From Variovorax sp. TBS-050B (lineage in GTDB: Bacteria; Pseudomonadota; Gammaproteobacteria; Burkholderiales; Burkholderiaceae_C), in assembly GCF_029893635.1 (NCBI RefSeq), contig NZ_JARXYR010000002.1, positions 2,827,001-2,891,000 on the forward strand: a stretch of 64,000 nt of DNA, given 5' to 3'. Every line of letters starts with the position of its first letter. Within the stretch, counting starts at the first letter, position 1. Of this stretch, positions 58,541-64,000 are shown in pieces. The translations under genes were made by a program, and so were the position numbers. The notes beneath the pieces were generated by a model. It did no database searches, was not told where the DNA came from, and was given only the letters and a program-made list of their open reading frames with translations.

Positions 58541-59554
58541 ATGACCACGACCGATCTCCCGCTGGGCCGCCGGCGACTGCTGCAGGCCGCCGCCGCGGGC
58601 GCTGCCGCGGCTGCCTGGGCCGGGCCCGCCGCGCTGGCGGCGCCGAGGGCGCCGGACCTCTCCGGCGTGACGCTGCGCGTCGGCACCTACAAGGGGCTCT
58701 GGCGGCCGCTGCTGCAGGCCTCGGGCCAGGCCGACACGCCCTACCGCATCGACTGGCGCGAGCTCAACAACGGCGTGCTGCACATCGAGGCGATCAACGG
58801 CGATGCGCTCGACCTCGGCTCGGGCAGCGAGATCCCGCCGGTGTTCGCGGCGCGCCAGAAGTCGAGCGTGCGGCTGGTGGCCGTGACGCACGAGGACCTG
58901 AACAACCAGACCACGCTCGCGCGCCGGGACGCGCCGATCCGCAGCATCGCCGACCTCAGGGGCCGGCGCGTGGGCTACGTGCGCGCCACCACCTCGCACT
59001 ACTACCTGGCCAAGCAGCTGGCGGAGGCGGGGCTCTCGTTCAACGACATCCAGGCCGTGAGCCTCACGCCCGCGGACGGCCTCTCGGCCTTCGCGCGCGG
59101 CGACCTCGATGCCTGGGCGATCTACGGCTACAACGGCCAGCTCGCGCGCACCCTGCACGGCGCGCGCACGCTGAAGACCGGCGTGGGCTATCTCTCGGGC
59201 AACTTCCCGATCTACGCCAACCCGCGCACGCTCGACGATGCGCCGCGCCGTGCGGCGCTCGGCGACCTGCTGCAGCGGCTGCAGCGTTCGTTCGCATGGA
59301 TCAACGGCAACTTCCTCGCCTATGCGCGCGCCCAGTCGGCCGAGACGCGCGTGCCGGTCGGCGACCTGGTCGAACTCTTCAACGGCCGCAGCGGCGACTA
59401 CAGCCTCGGCCCCGTCACGGACGCGGTGGTCCGCAGCCACCAGGACGTGGCCGACACCTTCCTGAAGATCGGCGTGCTCGACGGCCCGGCCGACGTGAAG
59501 CCGCTCTGGGACCGCCGCTTCGAGCCGCTGCTGCTGCGCCCGGGCGCCGCCTGA
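58541..59554 (+). CDS. SsuA-like aliphatic sulfonate-binding protein
   Basis: A 337-residue periplasmic protein. LGRRRLLQAAAAGAAAAAWA is a twin-arginine signal; the mature part has LRVGTYKGLWRPLLQASGQA, INGDALDLGSGSEIPPVFAA (as in SsuA), RRVGYVRATTSHYYLAKQLA and AFARGDLDAWAIYGYNGQLA. It is followed after 41 nt by an SsuD-like monooxygenase, so the ligand is probably a sulfonate or sulfone. No permease is adjacent. Confidence 0.9.
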   Translation: MTTTDLPLGRRRLLQAAAAGAAAAAWAGPAALAAPRAPDLSGVTLRVGTYKGLWRPLLQASGQADTPYRIDWRELNNGVLHIEAINGDALDLGSGSEIPPVFAARQKSSVRLVAVTHEDLNNQTTLARRDAPIRSIADLRGRRVGYVRATTSHYYLAKQLAEAGLSFNDIQAVSLTPADGLSAFARGDLDAWAIYGYNGQLARTLHGARTLKTGVGYLSGNFPIYANPRTLDDAPRRAALGDLLQRLQRSFAWINGNFLAYARAQSAETRVPVGDLVELFNGRSGDYSLGPVTDAVVRSHQDVADTFLKIGVLDGPADVKPLWDRRFEPLLLRPGAA

Positions 59555-59595
59555 ACCATCCACCCCATCCAGCCTTTAGACCCCAAGAGGACACC

Positions 59596-60708
59596 ATGAG
59601 CCAGAACCACGACGTTGAATTCATCGGCATGATCCAGGCCCAGAAGGTCTCGGAGATCCATGCGCCCCAGGGCCCCGCGATCGACCGCGACTACGTGCGC
59701 GCCTTCGCGCAGGCGCACGAGCAGGCCGGCTTCGACCGCGTGCTCGTGCCGCACCATTCGACGAGCCCGGACGCCACGCTCACCGTGGCCTATGCGGCCT
59801 CGGTCACCGAGCGCATCCACTTCATGCTCGCGCACCGGCCGGGCTTCGTGGCGCCCACGCTGGCGGCGCGGCAGTTCGCTTCGCTCGACCGCTTCAGCGG
59901 CGGCCGTCTCGCGGTGCACTACATCTCGGGCGGCTCCGACGAGGAACAGCGCCGCGACGGCGACTGGCTCGACCACGACCAGCGCTATGCGCGCACCGAC
60001 GAGTACCTGGAGGTGCTGCACAAGGTGTGGACGAGCGAGAAGCCCTTCGACCACGAGGGCGCGCACTACCGCTTCCAGAACGCCTTCTCGGAAGTGAAGC
60101 CGCTGCAGACGCGCAACGGCCGGCCGCACGTGCCGGTGTACTTCGGCGGCGCCTCCGAAGCCGCGATCCCGGTGGCCGGCAAGTACGCCGACGTGTACGC
60201 GCTCTGGGGCGAGTCGCTCGAGCAGGCGCGCGAGCTCACGACGCGCGTGCGCGCCGAGGCCGCGAAGCACGGGCGCAGCGTGCGCTTCTCGGTGTCGTTC
60301 CGGCCGATCCTCGCGCAGACCGAGGCCGCCGCATGGGCGCGCGCCGACGCGATCCTGGCCGAGACCCGGCGCCTGCGCGTGGCGCAGGGCTACAACCGCG
60401 GCGGCCCGCAGCAGAGCGAGGGCGCCCGGCGCCTGCTGGCGGCGGCGGAGAAAGGCACGCGGCTCGACAAGCGGCTGTGGACCGCGGTCGCGCAGGAGAT
60501 CGGCGGACGCTCCAACAGCACCGCGCTCGTCGGCACGCCCGAACAGGTGGCGGATGCGCTGCTCGACTACCACGACCTGGGCGTGACCACCTTCCTGATC
60601 CGCGGCTTCGATCCGCTCGAGGACGCGATCGACTACGGCCGCGAACTGATCCCGCGCACGCGCGAACTCGTGGCCGCGCGCGCGGCTTCGCAGCGCAAGG
60701 CGGCTTGA
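59596..60708 (+). CDS. SsuD-like FMNH2-dependent alkanesulfonate monooxygenase
   Basis: A 370-residue luciferase-fold (LLM class) monooxygenase. Family motifs include FIGMIQAQKVSEIHAPQGPA, FDRVLVPHHSTSPDATLTVA, RIHFMLAHRPGFVAPTLAAR, RLAVHYISGGSDEEQRRDGD and PVYFGGASEAAIPVAGKYAD, with ALVGTPEQVADALLDYHDLG near the C-terminus. It would cleave a sulfonate to sulfite and aldehyde using reduced FMN; no flavin reductase gene is visible in the window. The ATG at 59596 follows AAGAGGACACC. A family C repeat follows the gene. Confidence 0.92.
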   Translation: MSQNHDVEFIGMIQAQKVSEIHAPQGPAIDRDYVRAFAQAHEQAGFDRVLVPHHSTSPDATLTVAYAASVTERIHFMLAHRPGFVAPTLAARQFASLDRFSGGRLAVHYISGGSDEEQRRDGDWLDHDQRYARTDEYLEVLHKVWTSEKPFDHEGAHYRFQNAFSEVKPLQTRNGRPHVPVYFGGASEAAIPVAGKYADVYALWGESLEQARELTTRVRAEAAKHGRSVRFSVSFRPILAQTEAAAWARADAILAETRRLRVAQGYNRGGPQQSEGARRLLAAAEKGTRLDKRLWTAVAQEIGGRSNSTALVGTPEQVADALLDYHDLGVTTFLIRGFDPLEDAIDYGRELIPRTRELVAARAASQRKAA

Positions 60709-60716
60709 CGGTCTGG

Positions 60717-60832
60717 CTCCCTCCCCTTCCGGGGGAGGGCAGGGGTGGGGGCGCGCGGCGCATCCACCCCTGCACCGCCGTCATCGCCGCATGCCCCCAT
60801 CCCAGCCTTCCCCCGGAGGGGGAAGGAGCAAG
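60717..60832. repeat. Palindromic repeat doublet, family C, copy 2
   Basis: Two inverted copies of the family C unit: a left unit (CCCTCCCCTTCCGGGGGAGG, from 60719) and a right unit (CCCCATCCCAGCCTTCCCCC, then GGAGGGGGAAGGAG) separated by about 45 bp with a GGGG-rich and a CCACCCC-rich segment. The right unit matches the copy at 1612-1655. It fills the 144-nt gap before the class II aldolase gene. Confidence 0.75.
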
Positions 60833-60852
60833 ACCCCCACAGGACTTTTCCA

Positions 60853-61671
60853 ATGAGCGCCGTTCTTTCCATCGACCGCCACACCTCGCCCCTGAAGCTC
60901 AACCCGAACCCGCAGCAGAAATACTGGTTCGACCCGGTGCCGCCGCGCTCCGTGCAGGCCGAGCGCCGCCACCGGCAGGAGCGCCTCGCCGGCGCCTTCC
61001 GCCTGTTCGCGCGCTTCGGTTTCGCGCAGGGGCTCGCGGGCCACATCACCGCGCGCGATCCCGAGCTCGTCGACCACTTCTGGGTCAACCCGCTGGGCAT
61101 CCACTTCTCGCGCATCAAGGTGTCCGACCTGCTGCTCGTCAATGCGCGCGGCGAGACGGTGATCGGCGAGCGGCCGCTCAACAAGGCGGCCTTCGCGATC
61201 CATGCCGCGATCCACGAGTACAACCCGAGGATCGTGGCCGCGGCCCACACGCATTCGACCTACGGCAAGGCCTGGTCCGCGCTCGGCCGCGGGCTCGACA
61301 CCATCACGCAGGACGCCTGCGTGTTCCACGACGACGTGGCGCTGTTCGACGACTTCACCGGCATGGTGGTCGACACCGACGAGGGCGGGCGCATCGCGCG
61401 GGCGCTCGGCGACCGCAAGGGCGCGATCCTCAAGAACCACGGCATCCTGACCGCCGGGCCTTCGGTGGAGGCGGCCGCCTGGTGGTACATCGCGCTCGAC
61501 AACGCCTGCCACACGCAGCTGCTCGCCGAGGCCGCGGGCAGGCCGCAGCCCATCGACGAGGCGACCGCGCGCCACACCCACACCCAGATCGGCGGCCCCG
61601 AAGGGGCGATCCATGCCTTCGACAGCCTCTACCAGGGCCTGGTCGAGGCCGAGCCCGAACTGCTGCTCTGA
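60853..61671 (+). CDS. Class II aldolase/adducin family protein
   Basis: A 272-residue zinc-dependent aldolase-fold protein. Motifs: RLFARFGFAQGLAGHITARD, WVNPLGIHFSRIKVSDLLLV, the zinc His pair in AAAHTHSTYGKAWSALGRGL and the second His site in GAILKNHGILTAGPSVEAAA. Members include fuculose-phosphate aldolase and many proteins of unknown substrate, some in sulfonate loci. It is 29 nt upstream of the SsuA-like gene, so it is probably in one operon with the transporter. Confidence 0.88.
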   Translation: MSAVLSIDRHTSPLKLNPNPQQKYWFDPVPPRSVQAERRHRQERLAGAFRLFARFGFAQGLAGHITARDPELVDHFWVNPLGIHFSRIKVSDLLLVNARGETVIGERPLNKAAFAIHAAIHEYNPRIVAAAHTHSTYGKAWSALGRGLDTITQDACVFHDDVALFDDFTGMVVDTDEGGRIARALGDRKGAILKNHGILTAGPSVEAAAWWYIALDNACHTQLLAEAAGRPQPIDEATARHTHTQIGGPEGAIHAFDSLYQGLVEAEPELLL

Positions 61672-61699
61672 ACCGAAAAAACACCCCACGGAGTCCCCG

Positions 61700-62701
61700 A
61701 TGACCGCATTCCCTTCCCGCCGCAGCGTGCTGCGCGCCGGCGGCGCCGCCGCCGTGGTCGCCGCCGGCGGCCTGATCGCGTCGCAGGCGTTCTCGCAGTC
61801 TGCGCGCAAGCTCACATTCGCATGGAACGCCGCCGCCTTCTGCCTCTCGCCCGTGGTGGTGGCGCAGGAGCGCGGCTACTTCGAGCGCAACGGCCTGCAG
61901 GTGGAGCTGATCAACTACACCGGCTCCACCGACCAGCTGCTGGAATCGCTCGCCACCGCCAAGGCCGACGCCGCGGTCGGCATGATCCACCGCTGGCTCA
62001 AGCCGCTGGAATCGGGTTTCGACGTGAAGATCGTCGGCAGCTCGCACGGCGGCTGCGTGCGCCTCGTCGGCGCCAAGAGCGCCGGCGCCACGAGCCTCGC
62101 GAGCCTCCGGGGCAAGATCATCGGCGTGTCGGACATCGCGAGCCCGGGCAAGAACTTCTTCTCGATCCTGCTCGCGAAGAACGGCATCGACGTCGAGCGC
62201 GACGTGACCTGGCGCCAGTATCCGGCCGACCTGCTCGACATCGCGGTGCAGAAGGGCGAGATCCACGCCATCGCCGACGGCGACCCGAACGTCTACCTGA
62301 TCGAGAAGCGCAACAAGGGCGCCTTCGTCGAGCTCGCGAGCAACTTGAGCGGTGAATACAAGGACAAGGTCTGCTGCATCGTGGGCGCGCGCGGCGAGCT
62401 GGTGCGCAAGGACAAGCCCACCGTGGCCGCGCTCGTGCGCGCGATCGTGCAGGCTTCCGACTACGTGGCCGAGAACCCGAACGAATCGGCCAGGCTCTTC
62501 GCGAAGTACTCGCCCAAGGTGCCGGTGGAAGACCTGCGGGCGCTGCTGGGCACGCTCACGCATGCGCACCATCCGCTCGGGCGCAAGCTGCGCGACGAGG
62601 TCGAGTTCTATGCGCGCGATTTCCGCGGCGTCGGCGTGCTCAGGAAGACCACCGATCCGGTGCGCTTCGCCGACCACGTCTCGTTCGATCCGCTGGCCTG
62701 A
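61700..62701 (+). CDS. ABC transporter substrate-binding protein (NMT1/SsuA-like)
   Basis: A 333-residue periplasmic protein. [20 protein letters not shown] is a good twin-arginine signal (SRRSVLR). Core: [60 protein letters not shown] and [20 protein letters not shown]. It has more Cys than usual for the group. It is followed by a permease after 2 nt, then an ATPase: a full SsuACB-like importer for a sulfonate, nitrate or taurine-like ligand. Confidence 0.9.
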   Translation: MTAFPSRRSVLRAGGAAAVVAAGGLIASQAFSQSARKLTFAWNAAAFCLSPVVVAQERGYFERNGLQVELINYTGSTDQLLESLATAKADAAVGMIHRWLKPLESGFDVKIVGSSHGGCVRLVGAKSAGATSLASLRGKIIGVSDIASPGKNFFSILLAKNGIDVERDVTWRQYPADLLDIAVQKGEIHAIADGDPNVYLIEKRNKGAFVELASNLSGEYKDKVCCIVGARGELVRKDKPTVAALVRAIVQASDYVAENPNESARLFAKYSPKVPVEDLRALLGTLTHAHHPLGRKLRDEVEFYARDFRGVGVLRKTTDPVRFADHVSFDPLA

Positions 62702-62703
62702 TC

Positions 62704-63786
62704 ATGAGTGCACCCGAACCCGCTTTCGGCCTCGGCACGCTCGCCTTCCGCGGCGGCGGTGCCGAGGGCGCATCCCTTCCCCTGCGCACGCCGCGCGTCG
62801 AAGCGCCGGCGCCGCGCCGCGCCGCCTCGCCGGGCGCGTGGCGCAGCGGCTTCGCGGCCGCCGTCGCATGGTTCGCGCTCGGCGTGCTGACGCTGCAATG
62901 GCCGAACAAGCCCGTGGGCTTCGGCGACTGGGCCTACACCGACGCGTTCGGCCTCGCCGCCGTCGCGGCCGGTGCGCTGCTGCTCGCGGTCGCGCTGCTC
63001 GGTGCGCGCGCGGGTCGGGTCGCGAGCACGCTGCGCCCGGCAGGGCCGTGGCTCGTGGCCCTGGCGCTGCTGCTCGCGGCCTGGGAGATCGCCACCGCCA
63101 AGCTCGCGCTGCTGCCCACGCCCTTCTTCGCGCCGCCGCAGAGCCTGGTCGAGACCTACGTCGACGACTGGCGCCGGCTCGGCGAGAGCCTCTGGCATTC
63201 GGCGCGGCTGCTGGCGCACGGCTTCGTGCTGGGCGCGCTCGCGGGCTTCCTCACCGGCGTGACCATCGGCTGGTCGCGCATCGCGGGCTACTGGGTGCAT
63301 CCGGTGCTGCGCTTCGTGGGCCCGGTGCCGGCTTCGGCGCTGCTGCCGCTGGCGTTCTTCTTCTTTCCATCGAGCTATGCGGCCGCGGTGTTCCTGATCG
63401 CGCTCGCCACGGGCTTCCCTGTGGCGGTGCTCACCTGGTCCGGCGTGGCCGGCGTCAACCGCAACTACTACGACGTGGCGCGCACCATGGGCGCGAGCGA
63501 GCGCTTCCTGGTGCTGCGGGTGGCCGTGCCCGCGGCGCTGCCGCAGGTCTTCGTGGGCCTCTTCATGGGGCTGGGCGCGGCATTCTCGGTGCTGGTCACG
63601 GCCGAGATGATGGGCGTGAAGGCCGGGCTCGGCTTCTATCTCTCGTGGGCGCAGGGCTGGGCCTCGTACTCGAACATGTACGCGGCGCTGATCGTGATGG
63701 CGGGACTGTGCTCGGGGCTCGTGACGCTGCTCTTCAAGGTGCGCGACCGCGTGCTCTCGTGGCAGAAGGGGACCGTGAAGTGGTAG
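62704..63786 (+). CDS. ABC transporter permease (SsuC/TauC type)
   Basis: A 360-residue inner-membrane permease, about 100 residues longer than usual SsuC proteins owing to an N-terminal extension: a Gly/Pro/Ala-rich stretch (1-45) and two extra helices (about 48-66 and 80-99). The core has [20 protein letters not shown], a substrate-family [20 protein letters not shown], and the EAA loop [20 protein letters not shown]. It begins 2 nt after the binding protein and overlaps the ATPase start by 7 nt. Confidence 0.92.
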   Translation: MSAPEPAFGLGTLAFRGGGAEGASLPLRTPRVEAPAPRRAASPGAWRSGFAAAVAWFALGVLTLQWPNKPVGFGDWAYTDAFGLAAVAAGALLLAVALLGARAGRVASTLRPAGPWLVALALLLAAWEIATAKLALLPTPFFAPPQSLVETYVDDWRRLGESLWHSARLLAHGFVLGALAGFLTGVTIGWSRIAGYWVHPVLRFVGPVPASALLPLAFFFFPSSYAAAVFLIALATGFPVAVLTWSGVAGVNRNYYDVARTMGASERFLVLRVAVPAALPQVFVGLFMGLGAAFSVLVTAEMMGVKAGLGFYLSWAQGWASYSNMYAALIVMAGLCSGLVTLLFKVRDRVLSWQKGTVKW

Positions 63787-64000
63787 CCGCCGTCACCGCC
63801 GGGCGCGCCGGCGCGCGCATCGACATCCGCGGCGTGAGCCACTGGTTCGACGTGGCCGCGGGGCCGCTGCAGGTGCTCGACGACATCGATCTGAGCGTCG
63901 CGCCCGGCGAATTCGTCGCGCTGCTCGGGCCGAGCGGCTGCGGCAAGTCGACGCTGCTGCGGCTCGTGGCCGGGCTGGAGCCCGCGACCGCCGGACGCAT
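63780..64000 (+). CDS. ABC transporter ATP-binding protein (SsuB/TauB type), partial
   Basis: The first 73 codons of an ATPase, cut by the window end. The start is GTG at 63780, overlapping the permease stop by 7 nt. Visible are [20 protein letters not shown], the A-loop region, and Walker [21 protein letters not shown] near residues 50-70. It completes the SsuACB-like importer. Confidence 0.88.
   Translation, partial: MVAAVTAGRAGARIDIRGVSHWFDVAAGPLQVLDDIDLSVAPGEFVALLGPSGCGKSTLLRLVAGLEPATAGR

Overview
The window is 64 kb of very GC-rich chromosome from a betaproteobacterium. Gene content fits the Comamonadaceae, most like Variovorax: many LysR regulators each beside its target, tripartite-tricarboxylate (Bug) receptors, purine catabolism, sulfonate uptake and several families of palindromic intergenic repeats. 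This placement is inference from gene content. I saw no rRNA or tRNA gene, no CRISPR array and no recognisable transposase or integrase.

Layout. (1) 1-2.5 kb: a partial sorbosone-dehydrogenase-like gene, a divergent LysR gene and an HpcH/HpaI aldolase. (2) 2.5-12 kb: a minus-strand carbohydrate/polyol operon (binding protein, SDR, two permeases, zinc dehydrogenase, ATPase, then PfkB kinase and LacD-type aldolase), divergent from its LacI regulator with operator-like palindromes between. (3) 12.5-24.6 kb: xdhA-xdhB, a LysR gene, an NCS2 purine permease and a four-gene BmpA-type nucleoside ABC transporter. (4) 24.6-26.6 kb: a less GC-rich island with a two-gene module, DUF4747 plus a small membrane protein, of unknown function. 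(5) 26.6-32.6 kb: a LysR gene divergent from a CitE lyase / Bug receptor / class III CoA-transferase / amidohydrolase / Bug receptor operon. (6) 32.6-49.6 kb: a GH100-like glycosidase, adenine/adenosine deaminase, MFS and LysR pair, SbmA/YddA-type ABC exporter, another MFS, an AhpD-like protein, a second BmpA protein, LysR, an atypical SDR, an NHL/SMP-30-like protein, guanine deaminase, dCTP deaminase, a YpfJ-type metalloprotease and an RhlE helicase. (7) 49.6-53.9 kb: FecA/FecI/FecR-type iron-signalling genes. (8) 53.9-64 kb: sulfur metabolism, with a fully overlapping operon (SfnB/DszC-like flavoprotein, binding protein, thiol dioxygenase, four-domain rhodanese) divergent from another binding protein and an SsuD-like monooxygenase, then a class II aldolase and an SsuA-C-B-like ABC transporter cut by the window end.

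Purine genes (nucleoside ABC, NCS2, xdhAB, adenine/adenosine deaminase, guanine deaminase) are spread over about 34 kb and together would funnel adenine and guanine to xanthine and urate; no xdhC and no uricase is visible here.

The most unusual structure is in the repeats. One family (about 250 bp, three copies) is a twin hairpin whose two loops are complementary to each other but whose stems differ. A second (120-128 bp, three copies) has long terminal inverted repeats, and all three copies sit at the 3' ends of purine genes, one of them encoding the last residues of XdhA. Three genes carry clean single-base +1 frameshifts, which may be real or may be assembly errors.
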